Source: Candidatus Obscuribacterales bacterium
GTDB lineage: Bacteria > Cyanobacteriota > Vampirovibrionia > Obscuribacterales > Obscuribacteraceae
Direction: 5' to 3'
DNA: 64,000 nt
Assembly: GCA_019752635.1 (NCBI GenBank)
Contig: JAIELX010000060.1
Coordinates: 62,001-126,000, forward strand
The notes under the pieces are model-generated. The model worked only from the letters and a program-made list of their open reading frames with translations. It was not told the origin of the DNA and ran no database searches. Both the position numbers and the translations under genes were made by a program. Of this stretch, positions 28,424-36,537 are shown piece after piece (positions within the stretch are counted from its first letter, which is position 1; the number at the start of each line of letters is the position of its first letter).

Positions 28424-29845
28424 TCATTCGTCAAGGACTGTCGTAGTTTCCAAACGACGCAGCAGCTCTGCTGCGTCGGCAATGCGATCCTTTGCTTCCA
28501 GTGCCGTGAGGTCTTGGATCAGTGTATCAAGACCTTCCGGGATAGCGGGGATGATGGTTCGTGGAGATGAGCAGGTAAGCGGGAATGGATCGCGAGCGGT
28601 GAGCAGGAAAAAGAGCATGGCGCCCAGTGCGTAGATGTCACTCTGGCAAGTGGTCTTGCCTCGCAATTGTTCGGGCGATATGTACGCTTGTTTGCCGATA
28701 AGCGTTCCTGTTGCAGTTCCGATGAACTCATTGGCCGCTCCGAAATCAATGATTACCAGCGAGCCCTGATTGCTCAGCACCACGTTGTCCGGTGTAAAGT
28801 CACGGTGAATAATCGGTGGAACACGTTCATGCAAGTATTGCAAGGCGGTGGCAAGTTCTCTTGCCCACGCCACCACTTTTGATGCCGGTTGTGGTCCGTT
28901 TTGGCGGACGAACTGTCGCAAGTCTTGTCCGTTGATGTACTCCATTAGTAAGTAGGTACGCCCGTCTTCTACGAAGTGATCTACCACTTTGGCGATGGAA
29001 GGATGGCACAGAGCAAACAGCAATTGTGATTCGCGAGTGAGTTGTTTCTCCGCTTCGCGCCTGATTGCCGGATCAGCATTTGCTGGAACCACTGCTTCTT
29101 TCAAAACGAATAAGTCTTGCTCGTCTTTTTGGACGAGGTAGATGGCCGACAGCCCGCCGAACGCTAACTGCCGAACAATTGAAAGCCTGCCGCCTTGCAA
29201 CTTATGCTGCGGGTCCAGTGGTAGAAAACTGGTTGAGCGGAAACGACGGTTGAGTTCGTCCTCCCACATTTGTGTGTAGCTCTGGCGTTCAATGCCACGC
29301 ATTTGATTTTGGAGTGTGGTTTGATAGTCGATGAGCTCAGGGCTGCGTTTGGTTGAAGTTCCCCAAAGCTCAGTGCCCAAGAGCAGTTGCTCCAGCTCAT
29401 TCTTGCTAAACCCTGCTATGTCCAGCCCGATTCTTTTGCCGGAATCCAGCGACAGTACAATCTTTTCCTCACCGGACACACCGATAATAGTCGATTCTTT
29501 TACTTCTTGCCAGATTAAATTGGTGCGAGTGGAGTAGCGCATGGAAACGAGCCATGGCAAAACAATTCCGTCTTTTGAGAGTTTGATGTAAAAATCTTTT
29601 ACCGGAAGGGCAATGACGGAACCGATGCCGAGACAAAGAAAGTAGATCGCCAACACTGCTACGGCATTGATCAAGAAGAAATCGTAGCCGACCGTCAAAC
29701 CGGTCAGTAAGAGGTGAATTATGACCGTTAGCATCCCGATGCCCGGAATTATTACAAGCCAAAGCCACTTCATTGCGTCAAGCAGTGTGAATAGAGGTCT
29801 CAGCCGAGTTGGTCGATAACGAACTGCGAGTTGAAGTTCAGCCAT
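28424..29845 (-). CDS. Membrane Ser/Thr kinase with PH-like domain
   Basis: A 473-residue kinase with two N-terminal membrane spans (about 27-50 and 56-80), a PH-like strand region (FYIKLSKDGIVLP to GKRIGLDIAG) and a C-terminal kinase domain at about 215-470. Catalytic Asp349 sits in HRDFTPDN and DFG is intact (IIDFGAANEF). The first glycine of the loop is Ala-Phe-Gly-Gly (LAFGGLSAIYL). As in the neighbouring 797-residue kinase, Thr replaces the usual Lys of the catalytic loop. The activation segment ends YISPEQL. There is no extracytoplasmic tail, so sensing would be through the spans, PH-like region or the TPR partner gene. It follows the DUF4384-caspase gene by 84 bases on the same strand. 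Confidence 0.88.
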   Translation of the reverse strand: MAELQLAVRYRPTRLRPLFTLLDAMKWLWLVIIPGIGMLTVIIHLLLTGLTVGYDFFLINAVAVLAIYFLCLGIGSVIALPVKDFYIKLSKDGIVLPWLVSMRYSTRTNLIWQEVKESTIIGVSGEEKIVLSLDSGKRIGLDIAGFSKNELEQLLLGTELWGTSTKRSPELIDYQTTLQNQMRGIERQSYTQMWEDELNRRFRSTSFLPLDPQHKLQGGRLSIVRQLAFGGLSAIYLVQKDEQDLFVLKEAVVPANADPAIRREAEKQLTRESQLLFALCHPSIAKVVDHFVEDGRTYLLMEYINGQDLRQFVRQNGPQPASKVVAWARELATALQYLHERVPPIIHRDFTPDNVVLSNQGSLVIIDFGAANEFIGTATGTLIGKQAYISPEQLRGKTTCQSDIYALGAMLFFLLTARDPFPLTCSSPRTIIPAIPEGLDTLIQDLTALEAKDRIADAAELLRRLETTTVLDE

Positions 29846-29929
29846 TTGTCATCTGATGCAAGAGTCTACCGGCAAGTACTCTATTCCCTGCCTGTCACTA
29901 AGTAGAACCTTTCCCGTAAGATTTCAGGC

Positions 29930-31585
29930 TCACTTCTGTGGTGCGCGCGGTTGAGAGGGCGGCGCCGACACCTTCAGTTCGTCACCCTTCCATTCGGCAT
30001 CTTTCAAGACTGGCGTTTGGCGCTGAGCGAAGTCGCTGAGTGTTTCGTCCTCAACTTGTTTACACGTGTATGTGAATGCATCGGCGAACTTGCTGTGGGT
30101 TCTAAGTCCCTCAATGAAGTGTTTCGTGAAAACACCGTTTTTGTAGCGAAGGGAATCGTGAGCCGATTGATTTGCTGCGGAGGATGCGACGATTAGTTGA
30201 CCGGTGCCTTGCACCAGATCTTTGAAGTCGAATTTCGGGGCGGCGGAAGGCAATGCTTTGGCTCCTGCTTCGGCAACGCCTGCGTGGCATGTATCGAGCA
30301 CAATGAGTACCCGTTCCGCTTCAATTCTTCGCTTGATGGTACGAGCGAGATCTTGTATTTCAATACCGGTGACAAAGGGATTTGTAGGATCCGTATCGTG
30401 TGCAACCAGAAAGTTTTTGTGTGCTACGTCTTGTTTTGCGTTGGTACCGTGAGTAGCAAAGTAGATTACGACTAGATCGCCTGCTTTTGCGTTGGCGGGC
30501 AACCAGCGTGCGCCGAGTTCGGTAAGAATGCTTGTCCTTGTAGCTTCATTGTTGGTAAGCAACTTTACGTGGTCCGGTGCAAAGTTACATTCGTCGGTTA
30601 GAAACTTGGCGAAATCTCGGGCGTCTTTGTCGGCGTAAAGCAAATTCCACTGAGGGTCCTGGAATTTACTGATGCCAACCACCAGCGCCCATTTATCCGA
30701 AACCACACCGGTTGCGGCTTTCGTTGCAGCATCAGGCGTTGCTGAAGGTAGTGCTGCCGACCTTGTTGGCGAGCTTGCAATTTTGTCCACCGGTTTTGCT
30801 GGCTGCGGCTTACTCGGTTTGCCATCACGATTAGTGGCAACCAAATGATCAGCAACTGCACCTTCGTGTCGGAGCATGACCTCTAAAGATAGTGGTCTAG
30901 TCGCTTCTGTAGATACTACCGTTACGGCCGGCTCTTCCTTGAAACTTGGTGGATTTTCCACCGCCGACCATGAAACATTCGATACCGCAGGTAAATCGAC
31001 CAGGGTATTTGGTTGCTTCGTGATCGGTGACTTCGGGCGAATAACGATGGAGCGTTCTCTGCTTTGCGAGATAGCGTTTTCCAAATTGAGTTTAGTGGCT
31101 GACACTATCAATTGCAGGTGTTCTTCACCGGGAGTATTGTCGAATTCCAGCACTCCTTGTTCAGGCAAAATGTAATCGGTGCCCTTCTTCACTTCGTTGT
31201 TTTCCGAACTGCCGACTGCCGGAAAGAGAACAGCTTGCGTTCCCTTGCTTCCGGACTTCATCACAACATACATGTAACCATCGATGTTGGATTGCACGTG
31301 AAAACGAATTTGATCGCCGCTCTTGAAGGGAAACCGCGAATCGGCCTTTGTTGTTTTGTTGTTTCGAATCAATTCGATCGAATAGGTCATTCCAATATTA
31401 GTCGGGCGGGGACTGGTGTCCCGCAACTGCCTGTAAAACAAGTCTTTCGGACCACCTTCGATGCCGATTGCTTTTGCGCAAGGAAGCTCAACGAGGGTGA
31501 ACGACATTGCCAGCAGGAGTGATACCAACGGAGCAATATTCTTGTTTGAATGGCTTGCTCGACAGTTTCGCTGAAATAATTTCAT
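29930..31585 (-). CDS. Secreted DUF4384-caspase fusion protease
   Basis: A 551-residue exported protein. The signal peptide has a hydrophobic core (IAPLVSLLLAMSFTLV). The mature part begins with a PKDLFYRQL motif and a DUF4384 domain (about 45-155: YSIELIRNNKTTK, PFKSGDQIRFHV, NIDGYMYVVMKSG). A linker is followed by a C14 caspase domain (about 305-535). Catalytic His is in IYFATHGTNA and Cys in VLDTCHAGVAE, so it should be active. It has no TPRs, unlike the other two caspase homologues. ATG 31585 has GGAGG five bases upstream; an upstream in-frame start at 31639 lacks a site. It leads a minus run with kinase, TPR protein and kinase behind it. Confidence 0.92.
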   Translation of the reverse strand: MKLFQRNCRASHSNKNIAPLVSLLLAMSFTLVELPCAKAIGIEGGPKDLFYRQLRDTSPRPTNIGMTYSIELIRNNKTTKADSRFPFKSGDQIRFHVQSNIDGYMYVVMKSGSKGTQAVLFPAVGSSENNEVKKGTDYILPEQGVLEFDNTPGEEHLQLIVSATKLNLENAISQSRERSIVIRPKSPITKQPNTLVDLPAVSNVSWSAVENPPSFKEEPAVTVVSTEATRPLSLEVMLRHEGAVADHLVATNRDGKPSKPQPAKPVDKIASSPTRSAALPSATPDAATKAATGVVSDKWALVVGISKFQDPQWNLLYADKDARDFAKFLTDECNFAPDHVKLLTNNEATRTSILTELGARWLPANAKAGDLVVIYFATHGTNAKQDVAHKNFLVAHDTDPTNPFVTGIEIQDLARTIKRRIEAERVLIVLDTCHAGVAEAGAKALPSAAPKFDFKDLVQGTGQLIVASSAANQSAHDSLRYKNGVFTKHFIEGLRTHSKFADAFTYTCKQVEDETLSDFAQRQTPVLKDAEWKGDELKVSAPPSQPRAPQK

Positions 31586-31793
31586 GGTTGCCTCCGGCGG
31601 CATGAACGCTCCTTCTAAAGTTTTCAAATGAGAATTCAACGATCAAGTTTGGCCGAATAGGAACGCTGATTTATTAAATCGCCTAGCTGAGTTCCAATGG
31701 TAGCTCCTGGCCCTATTATAGTAACTCGGCGTGAGAGATGTTGCTGTCGGCAGGGTACATCTAGAGCGATCGGCGTTTCGCCCTGGAGGATGC

Positions 31794-32249
31794 ATGAGTT
31801 CACCGGTTGTCTTGATGGACAAGCTTTTGCTCGAAGCGGATAAAGCAGGGATGAGCCGCGAGCATGTGCTGGAGCAATCACACTATGCGTCGCATAATGT
31901 TCAAGAGAGTATGACTAAACGGTTTGCGGAGTTGGTCGGTCAGGTAGAATCCGAACTCGGTACGCCTGAGCAAAACCTTCAGCTCGATCGTGAAGACGGC
32001 AAACACACGCCTGTACCGAAATGGTTGCATGAGACGCTCAACAAGACTTCTTCAATCAAGATGCTGCGTGTTGCGTTTTGGCGCCGAGCCGATGGTTACA
32101 GCTATGTTTGCTTGAAAATTGAGCTGGATTCGAAGGATCGACCGAACTACTACAATCTTGTGCTGGGGTCACGCCGCCGCATGGGCGGGCAGAAGATGAA
32201 CATCGACGCCATGCGCAAGGCGAAGCCCTGGTGGCAATTCTGGTCGTAA
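31794..32249 (+). CDS. Small helical protein, unknown function
   Basis: A 151-residue soluble protein I do not recognise. The N-terminal half is helical (MSSPVVLMDKLLLEADK, VQESMTKRFAELVGQVESEL); the second half looks alpha/beta with strands IKMLRVAFWRR, YSYVCLKIEL and YYNLVLGS, and a Trp-rich end KPWWQFWS. No signal peptide or membrane span. ATG 31794 is preceded by GGAGG four bases upstream; the 21 codons open before it (from 31731) hold no better start. It is divergent from the DUF4384-caspase gene and sits just before a long palindrome. Confidence 0.6.
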   Translation: MSSPVVLMDKLLLEADKAGMSREHVLEQSHYASHNVQESMTKRFAELVGQVESELGTPEQNLQLDREDGKHTPVPKWLHETLNKTSSIKMLRVAFWRRADGYSYVCLKIELDSKDRPNYYNLVLGSRRRMGGQKMNIDAMRKAKPWWQFWS

Positions 32250-32314
32250 GTCGGATTAGACCCGAAAGATTTTGCTGAAGTAGGGCCTCCACCCCGGCCG
32301 TGCGCTCTATTGCC

Positions 32315-32348
32315 TCGTGTCACCAAATCTCGAGATTTGGTGACACGA
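32315..32348. repeat. 34-bp perfect palindrome between convergent genes
   Basis: Positions 32315-32331 (TCGTGTCACCAAATCTC) are exactly complementary to 32332-32348, with no loop and CTCGAG at the centre. It lies in the 171-base gap between the gene ending at 32249 (plus) and the TonB-like gene ending at 32421 (minus). No U-run follows on either strand, so a classic intrinsic terminator is doubtful. It could be a bidirectional 3' hairpin, a dimeric protein site or a cruciform. Confidence 0.85.
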
Positions 32349-32420
32349 AATTTCGCGACTTCCGAAAGTCCGCTGCCGGAAGGGTTGTCGAGTGAAGTCA
32401 CGAGCGCGGCTGCAGGCTGG

Positions 32421-33566
32421 TTACTGTCCTTTGCCGTTGAACACGTTGTAGTCGAAAGTAAACTTGATATCTACTTCGTCGCCGGAGTTCGGCGGAAGTG
32501 GCGGGTAGGGCGCTCCGTTTTTCACGGCCGTTGTTGCTGCTTGATCCACTATTGCCAGACCGGATGAAGTTACAAGTTTGATGGCTCCGACGCTACCGTC
32601 CTTTCGCACTTTGAATTTGAGCGTCACACTCTTCGACTCGTTTCCTCTTGGTGGGAACCAGGCTTTTTTTATGCGCTTCTGTACTTCGGCAAGGTACGAG
32701 CCAAAGTCAACGTCGTCTCCACCTCCACCACCGCCGTCGGCCGTTCCGGTTCCACCCGGTGAACCACCGGTGTCGGTTGCGGGCGCTGTCGGCGCCGATT
32801 CAGGTGCCGGCTCGTTGCTCTGAACGATCGGCGAAGGTGTGGGATCGTTGGTAGGCACTGCTACCGCGACTGGAATCGGTTTTGGAGGCTCGACTTTCTT
32901 CGGAGGCTCTTTCTTCACCACTTCCTTTTTCGGTGGCTCTGGAATCTTCTCTTGTTTCGGAGGCTCGGGCTCTTTTGGCTTGGGAGGCTCAGGAGGCTTC
33001 TCCGGTGGAACCAGAACTATGTCCGTGGGCTGCTCGCGCGGCGGCTCCGGGGAAGCGTAGAACGCCACCAGGATGATGCCCGTGCAGAGCAAAGCGAAGT
33101 GCGCCAGAAATGAGCCGCTGGTTGCCTCGCTTAGCCCGAGGAAGAAAGGTTCAAAGGCTCTGCCTTTGCCCAGCTCCTTGGCATGGTCGTAAGCCTCTTT
33201 CATGGCGTATGCCATGAAAGATAAAGTTAATCCAATATATAGAACGCAGAGGGTGTTTGAAGCATGAACAATGTTCAAAATGCGATTCATGTCTGCAGAT
33301 GGAGACAAGTGAAAGTTGGCTCCGATATGAATGACACCTTTGATCACAGGTTCGGTGCAGAAAAGCATCAAAAACAGCACCAGATTGGCGATACTGGCTG
33401 CAAGAAACAGCAAGCCCTTGCCGGTCTCACCGTTGTAAAGCTGCCCGAGTCCGGGCATGACGGACAACGCTGCGGCGCGGCGCGGATCGCGCGCTCTGTG
33501 GCGGCCTACGGGCACCGTTTCAGCCCGTTTCACGTGTCTATCTTCCAGTTTTTCAAAGGTCTTCAT
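32421..33566 (-). CDS. TonB-like energy transducer with TM2-like N-terminal domain
   Basis: A 381-residue membrane protein. Residues about 30-195 hold four membrane spans, opening with a TM2-like motif (VMPGLGQLYNGETGKGLLFL). A long Pro/Lys/Glu-rich rigid segment (about 195-250, PEPPKPKEPEPPKQ) and an Ala/Pro/Gly linker lead to a TonB C-terminal domain (about 290-380: YLAEVQKRIKKAWFPP, VTLKFKVRKDGSVGAIKL). TonB domains pass inner-membrane energy to outer-membrane transporters. No ExbB, ExbD or receptor is in the window, and the multi-span start is not that of standard TonB. ATG 33566 is the best start, though the site is weak (AGAAGA); TTG 33602 is possible. Confidence 0.82.
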   Translation of the reverse strand: MKTFEKLEDRHVKRAETVPVGRHRARDPRRAAALSVMPGLGQLYNGETGKGLLFLAASIANLVLFLMLFCTEPVIKGVIHIGANFHLSPSADMNRILNIVHASNTLCVLYIGLTLSFMAYAMKEAYDHAKELGKGRAFEPFFLGLSEATSGSFLAHFALLCTGIILVAFYASPEPPREQPTDIVLVPPEKPPEPPKPKEPEPPKQEKIPEPPKKEVVKKEPPKKVEPPKPIPVAVAVPTNDPTPSPIVQSNEPAPESAPTAPATDTGGSPGGTGTADGGGGGGDDVDFGSYLAEVQKRIKKAWFPPRGNESKSVTLKFKVRKDGSVGAIKLVTSSGLAIVDQAATTAVKNGAPYPPLPPNSGDEVDIKFTFDYNVFNGKGQ

Positions 33567-33764
33567 TTGGAGAATCTGGGATCTTCTAGTTTCCAACTTC
33601 AACGACGTCTATTTTCCGACACTTTAGCAAAGATGTCATACATTCCTTACGGATTACTTATCTCGCTTACGTCCGGGATATTTGCTACTTGACGAGTCCT
33701 CGCGGCAAATGTGCCTAGTCTCCGTTGTAGCAGATTGGCGCACTGTATGTGATATCACACGGTG

Positions 33765-34463
33765 TTAATCGGTAAAACCGAAAAATGACTTTATCTTTTG
33801 GGCCGGACCCACCTTTGGCTTGTAGAAAGCTGACGACCAATTTCGGTTAACAACTTCAGCAGACTCGGAGAGCTGGCTGCTGCCGGCCATTTTGTAGACC
33901 ACTTCTATGACGTTTTCACACTCCTTGAGTGCTGTGACGTCTTCATTCTCTATACAGCTTCCGCCCGGGAGTGGCTGTAGTTTGAACGTAGCGGGGCTAA
34001 GTTCCTCGCCGACAAATTTTGCGTAAACGCTCTGAATTGATACTGCGCGCAAGAACGGCGCCGGCTTGCTCGCAAGCGAGGCAATCAGACCAAGGTTGCG
34101 TACCTGGAGAGGCAAATCCCAACAGAGAACGTCACGTTTTTCACAGATAGTCTTGATTGATTCCAGCAATGATTCTGCAGACACTGCTGTCATCAGGTTC
34201 ATTTGTCCGGTGCCGTGCGCGCGCAGCATTTCGCTGGTGACTTCACCGGCAGGGCTCATTACGGAGTCGAGAAGGATTTTTCTTCCCGGTGTCATAATCG
34301 AGACGGAGACGAGCTGCGAAGCGCGTGCCGGCCCTGCATCCTCAAAAACGGTCACCTGCGAGGAAAAAACCAGCCATTCTGGAATCTCCAGTAGATTCCG
34401 CGCTTGAATAATTGCTTTGTTGCGCTCCAGCGAGCGGCTTCCGGGTCTGAGGTCTTCCGACAT
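33765..34463 (-). CDS. Unknown protein, possibly a decayed DnaQ-like fold
   Basis: A 232-residue soluble protein with no clear family. A stretch (FSSQVTVFEDAG, VSVSIMTPGRKILLDSVMS, VTSEMLRAHG, DVLCWDLPLQVRNLGLI) follows the strand-helix pattern of DnaQ/RNase T exonucleases, with the P-x-x-x-I-x-x-x-x-x-x-x-HG phrase partly kept. The acidic catalytic residues expected in the first strand are absent, so nuclease activity is unlikely. This is a weak pattern match only. ATG 34463. It lies 106 bases downstream of the 614-type kinase gene on the same strand and 198 bases upstream of the TonB-like gene. Confidence 0.55.
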   Translation of the reverse strand: MSEDLRPGSRSLERNKAIIQARNLLEIPEWLVFSSQVTVFEDAGPARASQLVSVSIMTPGRKILLDSVMSPAGEVTSEMLRAHGTGQMNLMTAVSAESLLESIKTICEKRDVLCWDLPLQVRNLGLIASLASKPAPFLRAVSIQSVYAKFVGEELSPATFKLQPLPGGSCIENEDVTALKECENVIEVVYKMAGSSQLSESAEVVNRNWSSAFYKPKVGPAQKIKSFFGFTD

Positions 34464-34569
34464 TGTAATTCCTGGTAATTGCAGTCGTAGCTATTTTATA
34501 AGCCAACAGCCATTGCCATAATTAACACTTTGCAATTTGTACTGCCTCGGTGCTTGCCGGACCCGGGCG

Positions 34570-36390
34570 CTAGTAGTCGAGAATGCTTCCTGTATGTTCA
34601 ATAATTGTATCCGCGAGCTCGTCGTCTGAAATAAGCTTCACTCCCGGCATGACTTTCGGGTTTTCGCTCCAGTGTTTCGCCCACCGTGAGGACGCTCGCA
34701 CCTCCACACCCGCTTTCATAAGCGACTGTAACAGTGATTGCATGGTGATCAGTTTTTTCATGGTCGCCGTATCTAAGTGATAGCGAGCCTGGACCACGTC
34801 CGGTTTGCAAACGAGCCCCACTGCCTCAAGCTCCAACAGCATTGTCACTGCAAGACCTTTGTCCGCCATTGTGCGAGCCAGCAGCAGTCCTTCCCAAACC
34901 ACATCCATCTCGCTCGGTCCTCGAAATCGCTTAAAGCGCAACGCCAGTCTTTTCCTTACCGCCGCCGGTTGCTCCATCACTGGCGCCGCTTTCGCTTCTT
35001 GCACCGAAGCAGGAAGCGAGATTGCGGACTGTGGCGTCACACCGGCTGGAGGCGCGGCGCCTGCTTCACGCGATGCCAGTTGTCCGGTTGCGGCAAAGGT
35101 CCACAAATCGACAGCAACGTCTTCTGCTGTTTGGTAGCGCGCCACCGGATCTTTTTCCAGGCATCGCATGATCACTTCTTCCAGCTCGGCAGGCAGATCA
35201 AGTTCCGGACAGGTAAGGTTAAAGGGAGGCGTTGGTTCGCTTAACTGCATCATCAAAACTTTGATCGGATTGTCGTGAAAGAAGGGTGGTTGTCCTGTCA
35301 GGGACTCGTACATGACGCAACCCAGTGAATACACGTCCGAACGGGGATCGGCCTCGGCGCCGGCGCACTGTTCCGGGGCAATGTAGGCTGGACTTCCGAG
35401 CACGTTTCCCGTGGGCGTGATCTGCTCCTGGTTGCGCACCATATGGTGTTTCGCTATGCCGAAATCCACAATTTTGACCAGCTCGACACCCTTCTCCGGG
35501 TTCTTGCAAATCATGATGTTGCCAGGCTTAATGTCTCTGTGCACCAGTCCTTGCAGGTGCGCGTGATGAAGTCCGTCGCAAATTTGAGTGAAAACATTGA
35601 TGAAATACCGCAGTTCAAGCCGACCCTGCTCATTGAGAATTGATGACAGTGATTTTCCGTCCAGAAATTCCATGGTCATGAATGGTTGACCATGCTTGGA
35701 GAATCCGAATTCGTGCACCGCTAAAACATTGCGGTGCGACAATCCTTTGCAGGAAGAGGCTTCTTGTTCAAATCGCCTTTTGCTTTCGAGATCGGTGAGA
35801 AGATGAGAATGAAGAACCTTCAGTGCTTCGAATTCTTTCTTCTGGCGATGCTTCACTTTGTAGACCATCCCCATACCGCCCTGCCCGACACGAGAGAGAA
35901 TTTCGTAGCGATCGGCGAACTCTTCGGTCGGCAACGGAGCCTGGAGTAAAAGAGGATCGGTCAGAGGGTCAGGCGGCTTAAGGTGCTCGGGAATTTCGGC
36001 GATGACATTGGTGTCTTCTCTGTCCACTCCAAGAATGAGTGTGCGAATCAGCTCCGTATCGGGGGTGGTGTAGACCCAGACAACCACGGAGTTCTCTTCC
36101 GACCCCTGGTGAAGCATCCATGTGGGTACAAGCGCCTTGGACCCTGTGGTAACCGTCAACAGGAAAGTGACTTGCTTATCGTTTGACCTCCAACTCAAGA
36201 TTACCGGACGCCCGGGGTCGTCCTGGGCCCGTTGCATCGAAAAACGGAGCTCCTCGATGGTGGGCGATCCCCGCAAAGGCGTTACAGACGGGCGGGTCTG
36301 CTCCGTCGTGGTCTGGGTCGGTCGTCGTTTGAATGAGTCCTGGAGAGGCATCAGCTCAGCGCCCTGACGGCGTAATACCATCCCTGTCAT
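34570..36390 (-). CDS. Soluble Ser/Thr protein kinase
   Basis: A 606-residue cytoplasmic kinase with no membrane span, unlike the others here. Residues about 35-140 form an alpha/beta region (ILSWRSNDKQVTFLLTV, VVVWVYTTPDTELIRTLILG) I cannot name. The kinase domain (about 160-425) is complete: VGQGGMGMVY, EALKVL, HRDIKPGN with Asp286, VDFGIAKHH and APEQC. A C-terminal helical region (about 485-600) carries an ELEAVGLVCKPDVVQARY phrase, perhaps a DUF4388-like or substrate-binding part. Start chosen at ATG 36390 with GGGAG ten bases upstream; GTG 36414 or ATG 36381 are alternatives. Divergent from the VOC fusion gene. Confidence 0.87.
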   Translation of the reverse strand: MTGMVLRRQGAELMPLQDSFKRRPTQTTTEQTRPSVTPLRGSPTIEELRFSMQRAQDDPGRPVILSWRSNDKQVTFLLTVTTGSKALVPTWMLHQGSEENSVVVWVYTTPDTELIRTLILGVDREDTNVIAEIPEHLKPPDPLTDPLLLQAPLPTEEFADRYEILSRVGQGGMGMVYKVKHRQKKEFEALKVLHSHLLTDLESKRRFEQEASSCKGLSHRNVLAVHEFGFSKHGQPFMTMEFLDGKSLSSILNEQGRLELRYFINVFTQICDGLHHAHLQGLVHRDIKPGNIMICKNPEKGVELVKIVDFGIAKHHMVRNQEQITPTGNVLGSPAYIAPEQCAGAEADPRSDVYSLGCVMYESLTGQPPFFHDNPIKVLMMQLSEPTPPFNLTCPELDLPAELEEVIMRCLEKDPVARYQTAEDVAVDLWTFAATGQLASREAGAAPPAGVTPQSAISLPASVQEAKAAPVMEQPAAVRKRLALRFKRFRGPSEMDVVWEGLLLARTMADKGLAVTMLLELEAVGLVCKPDVVQARYHLDTATMKKLITMQSLLQSLMKAGVEVRASSRWAKHWSENPKVMPGVKLISDDELADTIIEHTGSILDY

Positions 36391-36537
36391 GCCCGCTATG
36401 CTCCCGACCCACACCCGGCCAAGGTTAATTGCTCGGAATTGGCGTAAAGGGCGAGATATCCTACGATTAACGTCGAGTCCTTGAAGTACTGGCGCGAACT
36501 CGGGAAGATATGTATTTTGGGAGTAGGAGAAACTCGA

